In this document: positions 49,601-64,000 of the stretch, one piece after another
Position numbering within the stretch: the first letter of the stretch is position 1
How the letters are laid out: every line of letters starts with the position of its first letter
Source of the DNA: Streptomyces sp. NBC_01241
GTDB taxonomy: Bacteria > Actinomycetota > Actinomycetes > Streptomycetales > Streptomycetaceae
Length of the DNA stretch: 64,000 nt
NCBI RefSeq assembly: GCF_041435435.1
Contig: NZ_CP108494.1
Location: 372,001 to 436,000, forward strand
Direction: 5' to 3'
Program-made: the position numbers and the translations under genes
The notes under the pieces: generated by a model
What the model saw: only the letters and a program-made list of their open reading frames with translations
What the model was told of the DNA's origin: nothing
Database searches by the model: none

Positions 49601-52600
49601 CCCGCGTCGTCGCCAGCGACCAGCCCACGTCCACCGGGTCCAGCTCCGGCCGCTCCGCGACGAACGAGGCCAGCCGCTCCACCTGCGCCCGCAACGCGGC
49701 CTCGGACTTCGCCGACACCACCCACGCCGACACACCCGAAACCGAAACAGGAGAGACCGCAGCAGCTTCCCGAACCGAGGCCCCGACCGGGGCCTGCTCC
49801 AGGATCACGTGGGCGTTGGTACCGCTGATCCCGAAGGACGACACCGCCGCACGCCGCAGACGCTCCACCTCGGGCCAGGCCCGGGACTCGGTCAGCAGCT
49901 CCACCGCACCCGCCGACCAGTCCACCTCCGCCGACGGCTCGTCCACATGCAACGTCGCCGGCAGCACACCGTGCCGCAGCGCCATCACCATCTTGATCAC
50001 ACCCGCGACACCCGCGGCCGCCTGCGTGTGACCGATGTTCGACTTCACCGAACCCAGCCACAACGGCTCACCGGCCTCGCCCCGCTCCTGACCGTACGTC
50101 GCCAGCAGCGCCTGCGCCTCGATCGGATCCCCGAGACGCGTACCGGTGCCGTGTGCCTCGACCACGTCCACGTCCGCGCCGGTGAGCCGGGCATTCGCCA
50201 GCGCCTGACGGATCACCCGCTGCTGCGACGGACCGTTCGGCGCCGTCAGACCGTTCGACGCACCGTCCTGATTGATCGCACTGCCCCGCACCACCGCCAG
50301 CACCTGGTGCCCGTTGCGCTCCGCGTCCGACAACCGCTCCACGAGCAGCAGGCCGACGCCCTCGGACCAGCCGGTGCCGTCGGCCGCCGAGGAGAACGCC
50401 TTGCACCGGCCGTCGCCGGCCAGCCCGTCCTGCCGGTCGAACTCTGCGATCATGCCCGGCGTGACCATCACCGTGACACCACCGGCCAGTGCCATGTCAC
50501 ACTCGCCGGCGCGCAGCGCCTGCGTGGCCAGGTGCAGGGCCACCAGCGACGACGAACACGCCGTGTCCACCGTCACCGCCGGGCCCTCCAGCCCGAAGGA
50601 GTAGGCGATACGGCCGGAGATCACGCTGGTCGTGCTTCCTGTCACCTGGTGTCCGTCGGCGCCCTCGGGCAGCCGTGCGTTCATGCCGTACCCCGAGGAG
50701 GCCGCGCCGGCGAACACGCCGATGCTCCGGCCGCGCAGCGAACGGGGATCCATTCCCGCGGTCTCGAAGGTCTCCCACGCCGACTCGAGCGCCAGCCGCT
50801 GCTGGGGGTCCATGGCGACGGCCTCACGCGGCGAGATGCCGAACAGCTCGGCGTCGAAGCCGTCCGTGTCATGGACGAAGCCGCCCACCCCGGCGGATCG
50901 GCCCGCGAGATCGGCAGGCCAGCCGCGATCCGTCGGGAACGGCGACATGCCGTCTGCTCCGTCGGCGACCAGGTCCCACAAGTGCTCGGGCGACATGACC
51001 CCGCCGGGGAACCGGCAGGCCATGCCCACGATCGCGATCGGCTCGTCGGTTCCGGTCAGGGTGAGCCGGGGCTCCGGTTCTGCGGCGGTGTCCAACTCGC
51101 CGAAGAACTGCGCCAGCAGATGGTCACTGAGAACAGCCGGGGTGGGGTAGTCGAACGCGAGCGTCGCGGACAGCCGCAGGCCGGTGGCGGCAGTCAGCCG
51201 ATTACGCAGTTCCACCGCGGTGAGCGAGTCGAAGCCCAGGTCCTTGAACGCCTGACGCTCACCGACCGCGTCGGTCGAACCGTGGCCCAGGACCGTCGCG
51301 GCGCTGCCGCGCACCAGCTCCAGCAGCAGCTGGTGCCGCTGGGCCTCGGGGACGGACCGCAGCCGCTGCACCAGCGCCAGACCGGCCACGGACTCCTGCG
51401 CGACCGCACGCCGCACCCGCCCGGTGACCAGCCCACGCAGCAGCGCGGGCACCTCACCCGCCGCACGCACCGCAGCAAGGTCAAGGCTGACCGGCACCAG
51501 GTGTGCCGCAGAGCGTCGCAGTGCGGTGTCGAAGAGGGCGAGCGCCTGCTCGGTGGCCAGCCCGCGCGCGAGCTGGTCCTCAAGATGACCGGTCATCGCA
51601 CTGGCCTGCTGCCACATGTCCCAGCCCAGCGAGAGACCAGGCAGGCCCTCCGCACGCCGACGGACAGCGAGGGCGTCGAGGAAGGCATTCGCGGCCGCGT
51701 AGTTGGCCTGCCCCGGACTCCCGAACGTCGCCGACGCCGAGGAGTAGAGCACGAACATGGCGAGATCGCTGCCACGGGTCAGCTTGTCGAGGTTCGACGC
51801 GGCGGTGGCCTTGGCGCGCAGGACGGTGTCCAGGCGTTCCTGGGTCAGCCCGGTGAAGACACCGTCGTCGAGGACACCCGCCGCATGGACTACACCCGTC
51901 AGCGGAACCTCGGCGGGAATACCGGCGAGGACCGCCGCGAGGGCATCACGGTCGGCCGCGTCGCAGGCCACGATGCGTGCCTGCGCGCCGAGTTCGGCGA
52001 GTTCCGTGACGAGGTCGGCTGCGCCGGGGGCGTCGGGGCCCTGGCGGGACAGCAGGAGGAGGTTCCTCGTGCCGTGTTCGGTGGCGAGGTGGCGGGCGAG
52101 GAGGCCGCCGAGGGTTCCGGTGCCGCCGGTGATCAGTACGGTGCCGTCGGGGTTGGGGCGGACGGGGAGGGAGAGGACGTTCTTGCCGGTGTGCTTGGCC
52201 TGGGCCATGTGCCGCCAGGCGGTGACCGCTTCACGCACGTCCCACACGGTCAACGGCAGCGGTGCGAGCACACCCGCCTCGAACAGCGCGACGACCTCGG
52301 CCAGGATGCGGCCCATACCCTCCGGACCCGCATCCGACAGGTCGAAGGCGAAGTACGGGACGTCGAGGCCGGCCCGGACGTCGGCCTTGCCCATCTCGAC
52401 GAACCGGCCGCCGGGGGCCAGCAGCCTCAGTGACGCGTCGACGTACTCGCCCGCAAGCGAGTTCAGCACGACGTCGACACCCCTGCCGCCGGTCGCGGTC
52501 CGGATCCGGTCTTCGAAGTTGAGATCGCGGGAGGACGCGATCCGTGAGGGATCCACGCCGGCGGCGACGACCGTGGGCCATTTGGCGGGGCTGGCGGTGG

Positions 52601-55600
52601 CATACACCTCCAGGCCCCAGTGACGGGCCAGTTGCACGGCGGCCATGCCGACACCACCGGCGGCCGCGTGGATCAGCACGGATTCACCGGCCTTGACCTG
52701 GGCCAAGTCCCGCAGCCCGTACCAGGCCGTCGCGAACACCACCGGCACCGCCGCCGCCTGCGCCCACGACCAACCCTCGGGCACCCGGACCACCTGCTTC
52801 CGGTCCGTCACCGCCTCAGCACCGAACGAACCGGTGAAGAAGCCGAATACCCGGTCCCCGACGTGAAGGTCCGCAACCTCCGGGCCCACCTCGACGACCA
52901 CACCGGCCGCTTCCGCACCCATCTCGCCGGGCTCCGGATACATGCCGAGGCCCAGGAGCACGTCCCGGAAGTTCACACCCGCCGCACGGATCTCGACCCG
53001 CACCTGGCCGGACTCCAGAGGCAGCGAGCCGGCTGCCTCAAGGTGGAGGGACTCCAGCGTGCCGTCCGTCCCAGGCAGAAGGCGCCAGGTGTCGTCGGGG
53101 AGCACCAACCCGCTGCCTCCGGCGCGCATCAGGCGAGGCGCCAGCAGCACACCGTCACGGAGGGCGACCTGCGGCTCGTCGACACCGGCCAAGAGGGCCA
53201 GGTCGAGCTGTTCCTCAGATGCCGGGTCGGTGTCGACGAGCACGATCCGGTCCGGATGCTCCGACTGCGCCGAGCGCACCAGACCCCACACCGCCGCACC
53301 CACCGGGTCCACGACGTCCGCAGTGCCCACGGGCATCGCGCCCCGGGTCACGACCGCCAGACGAGAGCCGAACGTGCTCTCGTCCGACAGCCACGCCTGC
53401 ACACCACGCAGCACCTCGCCGAGGACCTGCTCCACCGGACCGTCACCGGCCGGCAGCACCGTCCACGCCGTCTCACCGGAAGCACCGCCGGGCGGGAGCG
53501 CGACCCACTCGACCGTGAAGAGCGCGTCGTCCGCCGCGTTCCCGGACGCCGACAACTGCTCCGCCGACACCGCACGCGACACCAGCGAACGGACCACCGC
53601 GACCGGCGCACCCGTGCCGTCGGCCGCCTGAACCGTGATGCTCTCGCCCTCGGGACGGATCGCCACCCGCAGCACGGTCGCCCCGACCGCGAACAACTCC
53701 ACACCCGACCACGCGAACGGCAACCGCGGCCCCGACTCCCCCGGCTCTCCGGACCTGCCCGAGCCCTGGGACAGGAGATTCGCCGGATGCAACGCGGCAT
53801 CCAGCAGCGCCGGATGAATACCGAACGCGTCGACCTGCCCCACACCCGGCTCCGGCAACACCAGATCCGCATACACACCGGACGCGTCACGCCAGGCCGC
53901 CCGCACCCCCTGGAACACCGAACCGTAACCGAAGCCCACCCCGGCCAACGACTCGTAGAACCCGTCGACCTCCACCGCAACCGCACCCTGCGGAGGCCAC
54001 ACACTCAAACCGAACTCAGGCACCCGCGTCTGCGACACAGCGAGGAAGCCCGACGCATGCAACGTCCACTCCTCCGCGCCCTCGACACACCCATGGACAT
54101 GCACCGGCCGGTCACCCGAAGCATCCGGGCCCTCGACCCGCACCTGAACCTGCACACCACCCGACTCCGGCAGCACCAACGGCGCCCGCAGCACCAGCTC
54201 CCGCAGCAGACCACAGCCCACCTCCTGCCCCGCCCGCAGCACCATCTCCACCAACGCCGCACCCGGCACCACGACCTGGTCCAGCACGACGTGGTCGCCG
54301 AGCCAGGGCTGTGCTCCGAGAGCGAGGCGGCCGGTCAGCACGACCGCATCCCCGTCGGCAAGGGCAACTGTGGCACCCAGCAGCGCGTGGCCCGCACTCG
54401 CCAGACCGACAGCGGCCAGATCCCCGGCGTTCATGTTCGGTCGCGGCCAGTACCGCTCGCCCTGGAAGGCATACGTCGGCAGGTCGACCGTCCGGCCGCC
54501 CCAGGCGGCGAACACCTTCGTCCAGTCGACTTCGGCACCGGTCGCCCACAGACGACCGGCCGCGGTCAGCGCGCTGCCGGCCTCGTCCCGGTCCTTGCGC
54601 AGGACAGGGATGAACTCCGCTTCGGCGGCCGTCTCCTGGGCCATGCCCGACAGCACACCGTCCGGGCCCAGTTCCACGTATCGCGTCACGCCCATCGCGT
54701 CGAGCGCCGCGACACCGTCGGCGAACCGGACCGCCTGCCGGACCTGGCTCAGCCAGTACCCCGGGTCCTGCATGGCACCCGGCTCGGCCACCGCACCCGT
54801 CACGTTCGACACGACAGGGATCTGCGCCGGGTGGAACGTGAGACCGGCAAGCACGGTCGCGAACTCGTCCAGCATCGGCTCCATCAGCGCCGAGTGGAAC
54901 GCGTGCGACACCGACAGCACCCGGACCCGCAGGCCACGCTCCGCGCACTCCGCGGCACACCGCTCGACAGCCTCGACCGCGCCCGACAGGACGACGGAGT
55001 TCGGGCCGTTGACGGCGGCGACGTCGAGGCCGGAGCCGACGACCTCGTCTTCGGTGGCCTGGACGGCGAGCATGCCGCCGCCCGCGGGCAGCGCCTGCAT
55101 CAGGCGGCCGCGTTCGGCGACCAGGATGCACGCGTCGTCGAGTTCGAGGATGCCCGCGACGTGCGCGGCGCTGATCTCACCGAGCGAGTGCCCGAGCAAC
55201 ACATCCGGGCTCACGCCCCACGACTCCACCAGCCGGAACAGCGCCACCTCAAGGGCGAACAGCCCCGCCTGCGCCCACACCGTCCGGTCCAGGTCCACGC
55301 CGTCGGTCAGAACCTCCCGCAGCGGGCGCTCCAGCCGGGCATCCATCCGCGCGCACACCGCGTCGAAGGCTTCGGCGAACACCGGGAACGCCTCGTACAG
55401 CCCCAGGCCCATGCCCGCACGCTGCGAACCCTGCCCCGTGAACAGGAACGCGGTCCGCCCCTCGGCCGCCACGCCCTCGGCGAGCGTCCCGCCCCCCGCC
55501 AGCACCGCACGATGCTCCAGCCCGGCACGGGTCGTCGCCAGCGACCACCCCACATCCACCGGATCCAGCTCCGGCCGCTCCGCCACGAACGACGTCAACC

Positions 55601-57056
55601 GCTCCGCCTGCGCCCGCAACGCAGCGTCCGACTTCGCCGACACCACCCACGGCACCTGACCCGGCGCCTGTCGCGGCGCGGCAACCGTCTCCCCCTCGAC
55701 GACGGGCTCCGGAGCCTGCTCCAGAATCACATGCGCGTTCGTGCCACTGATCCCGAACGACGAGACACCCGCGCGCCGCGGGCGCTCCACCGAGGGCCAG
55801 TCCCGGGACTCCGTCAGCAGTTCCACCGCACCGGCCGACCAGTCCACCTGCGGCGACGGCTCGTCCACGTGCAGGGTGGCGGGCAGCACACCGTGCCGCA
55901 TCGCCATGATCATCTTGATCAGGCCCGCGACACCCGCGGCCGCCTGCGTGTGGCCGATGTTGGACTTCACCGAGCCCAGCCACAGCGGCTCGCCGGCCTC
56001 GCCGCGCTCCTGGCCGTAGGTCGCCAGCAGCGCCTGCGCCTCGATCGGATCACCCAGCCGGGTGCCCGTCCCGTGCGCCTCCACGACATCCACGTCCGCA
56101 CCCGTCAGCCGGGCATTCGCCAGCGCCTGGCGGATCACCCGCTGTTGCGACGGACCGTTCGGCGCCGTCAGACCGTTCGACGCACCGTCCTGGTTGACGG
56201 CAGTACCCCGCACCACGGCGAGGATCTTGTGCCCGTTGCGCTCGGCATCCGACAACCGCTCCAGCAGCAGCAGGCCGACGCCCTCGCCCCAGCCGGTGCC
56301 GTCGGCCCCCGCCGCGAACGCCTTGCATCGGCCGTCCGACGCCAGGCCGTCCTGCCGGTCGAACTCCACGAAGGCGGCCTGGGTGGACATCACCGTCACA
56401 CCGCCGGCCAGGGCCAGTCCGCACTCTCCCGATCGCAGCGCACGCGACGCCAGGTGGAGCGCTACCAGCGACGACGAACACGCCGTGTCGACGGTGACGG
56501 CCGGGCCCTCCAGCCCGAACGCGTACGCCACGCGGCCGGAGATCACGCTGGCGCTGGCGCCGGTGGAGACGTATCCCTCCGCCTCGTCGGCGTTCAGCAG
56601 CGTTGCGTAGTCCTGGCCGTTCGTACCGACGTACACGCCGGTCCGGGTACGCCGCTGCGACCGCGGGTCGATCCCGGCGGACTCGAAGACCTCCCAGGCC
56701 GACTCCATGAGCAGTCGCTGCTGCGGGTCCATGGCGAGCGCCTCGCGCGGCGAGATCCCGAACATGGACGCGTCGAACCGGTCGGCGTCGTGGAGGAATC
56801 CGCCTTGGCGGACGAAGTCGCCCTCCTCGCTCCAGCCACGGTTGTCAGGGAAGTCGCCGATGCCGTCGACACCGTCGCGGACCAGCCGCCACAGGTCTTC
56901 CGGGGACCGGACCCCGCCGGGGAAGCGGCAGCTGACACCGACGACCGCGATCGGCTCGTGTTCGCGTTCCTCGACCTGGCGCAGCGAGCGCTGGGCTTGG
57001 CGCAGCTCCGTGGTCATCCACTTCAGCTGGTTGAGGAGCTGTGCTTCATCCGCCAT
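25671..57056 (-). CDS. Gene B: six-module type I polyketide synthase (10,461 aa)
   Basis: This giant PKS of roughly 1.1 MDa has an N-terminal coiled-coil docking region (residues 1-33) followed by six modules and a C-terminal docking region. Module KS domains start at residues 34, 2005, 3507, 5003, 6969 and 8933. ACP serines are at residues 1944, 3447, 4944, 6908, 8874 and 10332. The architecture is B1 KS-AT-DH-ER-KR-ACP, B2 KS-AT-KR-ACP, B3 KS-AT-KR-ACP, B4 and B5 KS-AT-DH-ER-KR-ACP, and B6 KS-AT-KR-ACP. ATs in B2 and B5 have YASH (methylmalonyl-CoA); the other four have HAFH (malonyl-CoA). The start is set by an ATG with GAAGGA 8 nt upstream. The stop TGA at 25671-25673 overlaps the first codons of gene C, so the two are probably translationally coupled. 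It extends the chain from gene A by six ketide units, acting in the cytoplasm as a homodimer as is general for this family. Confidence 0.98.
25674..25930 (-). other. C-terminal docking region of gene B
   Basis: The last roughly 85 residues follow the ACP with a helix ([16 protein letters not shown]), a polar linker and a final acidic helix [16 protein letters not shown]. This is the classic class 1a style of actinomycete PKS C-terminal docking helix. The inferred partner is the N-terminal helix of gene C. Confidence 0.88.
25688..25691 (-). promoter_or_regulatory. Ribosome binding site of gene C, inside gene B
   Basis: GGAG on the minus strand lies 6 nt before the ATG at 25681-25679, within the last codons of gene B. 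With the 11-bp gene overlap (25671-25681) it supports coupled translation of B and C. Confidence 0.8.
25950..30263 (-). other. Module B6: KS-AT(malonyl)-KR(A1)-ACP
   Basis: The KS (30260 to about 29010) has DTACSSS near 29765-29795 and reads [10 protein letters not shown] at the conserved GISPREA site. The AT (about 28740-27850) has [11 protein letters not shown] (28470-28490) and HAFH (28190-28210), so it is malonyl type. The KR (structural half from about 27595, catalytic half about 27010-26450) lacks LDD (GLDLPQ) and has Trp (26601-26603) in [11 protein letters not shown], predicting A1 type. The ACP serine is at 26061-26063. Its helix sequence ([10 protein letters not shown]) is more divergent than internal ACPs, as is common for an ACP that ends a subunit. 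Predicted step: C2 extension with an L-hydroxyl, then transfer to gene C. Confidence 0.95.
32145..33497 (-). repeat. DH-to-ER repeat, copy in module B5
   Basis: About 1.35 kb matching 38043-39395 in B4 (offset 5,898) with roughly ten scattered mismatches. It runs from just before the DH His motif through the KR structural half to the start of the ER. Confidence 0.9.
33712..34865 (-). repeat. Methylmalonyl AT cassette, copy in module B5
   Basis: About 1.15 kb matching 48583-49736 in B2 (offset 14,871) with few mismatches, covering the KS-AT linker and practically the whole AT. Flanking KS ends and post-AT regions differ. Confidence 0.9.
36244..36891 (-). repeat. KR-ACP repeat, copy in module B4
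   Basis: 648 bp matching 51136-51783 in module B1 (offset 14,892). One mismatch was seen (36381 against 51273) and it is synonymous. The block covers the end of the KR, the KR-ACP linker and most of the ACP. Confidence 0.92.
38043..39395 (-). repeat. DH-to-ER repeat, copy in module B4
   Basis: Partner of 32145-33497. Further downstream the B4 and B5 ERs are also very similar, apart from a divergent patch in the [14 protein letters not shown] segment (about 37890-37950 in B4). Confidence 0.9.
39407..39731 (-). repeat. AT-DH junction repeat, copy in module B4
   Basis: Partner of 18601-18925. It shows that fully reducing and DH-KR modules share junction DNA. Confidence 0.85.
42110..46541 (-). 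other. Module B3: KS-AT(malonyl)-KR(A1)-ACP
   Basis: The KS (46538 to about 45305) has DTACSSS at about 46053-46073. Its NIGH motif reads NIAHTQ, with the catalytic His kept. The AT (about 45050-44180) has GHSLGE (44760-44780) and HAFH (44478-44501), so it is malonyl type. The KR structural half (about 43860-43180) is unusually rich in Thr and differs clearly from the other KRs of the window. The catalytic half has GGTGALG near 43150, no LDD, and Trp in [11 protein letters not shown], predicting A1 type. The ACP serine is at 42225-42227, followed by a GTTLPATL helix region unlike its neighbours. Predicted step: C2 extension with an L-hydroxyl. Confidence 0.94.
46600..51050 (-). other. Module B2: KS-AT(methylmalonyl)-KR(A1)-ACP
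   Basis: The KS (51044 to about 49790) has DTACSSS at 50543-50567 and NIGHTQ. The AT (about 49510-48620) has GHSQGE (49221-49241) and YASH (48931-48950), the established signature for methylmalonyl-CoA. The KR follows directly (structural half from about 48300, catalytic half from 47655). It lacks LDD (GVGDAQ instead) and has Trp eight residues before the catalytic Tyr (near 47241-47250), with Gln rather than His three residues before the Tyr. This predicts A1 type: L-hydroxyl with unepimerised methyl. The ACP serine is at 46716-46718. Predicted step: propionate-type extension giving CHOH-CH(CH3). The AT cassette is almost the same DNA as in B5. Confidence 0.95.
48583..49736 (-). repeat. Methylmalonyl AT cassette, copy in module B2
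   Basis: Partner of 33712-34865. These are the only two YASH-type ATs in the window. Confidence 0.9.
51136..51783 (-). repeat. KR-ACP repeat, copy in module B1
   Basis: Partner of 36244-36891. Flanking DNA diverges at both ends, which points to gene conversion of this segment rather than whole-module duplication. Confidence 0.92.
53686..54272 (-). repeat. DH repeat, copy in module B1
   Basis: Partner of 12981-13567. Part of the same block also occurs in C4 (about 7980-8370). Confidence 0.9.
56958..57056 (-). other. N-terminal docking coiled coil of gene B
   Basis: Residues 1-33 (beginning [13 protein letters not shown], then a heptad-like helix with [12 protein letters not shown]) precede the first KS motif EPIAVVG. 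Such short charged helices at the N-terminus of actinomycete PKS subunits dimerise and receive the preceding subunit's C-terminal helix. The inferred partner is the end of gene A. Confidence 0.88.
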
Positions 57057-57092
57057 GGCCGTTGTCCTTCACGGGATGTGTCTGAACGTTGT
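57057..57092. other. 36-bp intergenic spacer between genes A and B
   Basis: This is the only non-coding DNA in the window. It holds the gene B ribosome binding site and nothing I can recognise as a promoter or terminator. Its length makes read-through from gene A the likely mode of expression for gene B. Confidence 0.9.
57065..57070 (-). promoter_or_regulatory. Ribosome binding site of gene B
   Basis: On the minus strand the sequence GAAGGA ends 8 nt before the ATG at 57056-57054. It is a good Shine-Dalgarno match at standard spacing and supports this start, which also puts the coiled-coil docking helix immediately at the N-terminus. Confidence 0.85.

Positions 57093-64000
<6,908 letters not shown>

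Larger units (their letters stand above)
51105..56960 (-). other. Module B1: KS-AT(malonyl)-DH-ER-KR(B)-ACP
   Basis: The KS (56957 to about 55710) has active Cys at residue 193. The AT (about 55455-54600) has its GHSLGE serine at residue 624 and HAFH at 54892-54912, so it is malonyl type. The DH (about 54395-53590) has catalytic His922 and Asp1086, but the usual HxxxGxxxxP motif reads [10 protein letters not shown], with Asp926 in place of Gly. The ER (about 53080-52165) has [16 protein letters not shown] near 52636-52676. The KR (about 52155-51450) has LDD near 51861-51890 and Tyr in GQANYAAAN. The ACP serine is at 51225-51227. Expected outcome is a fully reduced CH2-CH2 unit if the DH works despite its altered motif. 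Its KR-ACP DNA is nearly the same as in B4, and a DH segment matches C3. Confidence 0.95.

Noticed and set aside
57057..57092. A separate promoter or terminator between genes A and B.
   Set aside because: Only 36 bp are available and they hold a ribosome binding site; no hairpin or promoter-like hexamers were seen.

Overview
The whole window is the interior of one modular type I polyketide synthase (PKS) locus, read entirely on the minus strand (right to left). The DNA is very GC-rich with strong third-position bias. The proteins have the domain order, coiled-coil docking tails and linkers typical of Streptomyces and related actinomycetes, so an actinomycete host is inferred. No gene outside the PKS is present, so species and final product cannot be fixed from this window.

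Three collinear, tightly packed genes are visible. Gene A (57093-64000, 5' end outside the window) holds the end of one module and one full module. After a 36-bp gap with a good ribosome binding site, gene B (25671-57056, 10,461 aa, six modules) follows. Gene C starts at 25681, overlapping the end of gene B by 11 bp, and runs off the left edge after 8,560 visible codons (five full modules and part of a sixth). The C-terminal docking helices of A and B and the N-terminal coiled coils of B and C support the hand-off order A to B to C.

Modules in biosynthetic order (mal = malonyl-type AT with HAFH; mM = methylmalonyl-type AT with YASH; KR letter = stereotype): A1 mal-KR(B); A2 mal-KR(B); B1 mal-DH-ER-KR(B); B2 mM-KR(A1); B3 mal-KR(A1); B4 mal-DH-ER-KR(B); B5 mM-DH-ER-KR(B); B6 mal-KR(A1); C1 mal-KR(A1); C2 mal-DH-KR(B); C3 mal-DH-KR(B); C4 mal-DH-KR(B); C5 mal-KR(B); C6 KS plus the start of a mal-type AT. 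Every KS has the Cys-His-His set, and every KR seen complete has its cofactor and catalytic motifs. No loading module, thioesterase or tailoring gene is in the window. If collinear, these modules add: CHOH-CH2, CHOH-CH2, CH2-CH2, CHOH-CH(CH3), CHOH-CH2, CH2-CH2, CH2-CH(CH3), CHOH-CH2, CHOH-CH2, three successive CH=CH units (a triene) and CHOH-CH2. This suggests a large, sparsely methylated polyol-polyene macrolide or linear polyene. I do not assign it to a named compound.

The most striking layer is the repeat structure. The PKS is a mosaic of near-identical DNA blocks shared between modules. They include a 1.5-kb KR-ACP block in A1 and A2 with only two differences seen (both amino-acid changing), an apparently identical 587-bp DH segment in B1 and C3 about 40 kb apart, and almost identical methylmalonyl AT cassettes in B2 and B5. 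These indicate recent duplication or gene conversion, and they also make the locus vulnerable to assembly error. Long plus-strand reading frames are antisense shadows and are not annotated.
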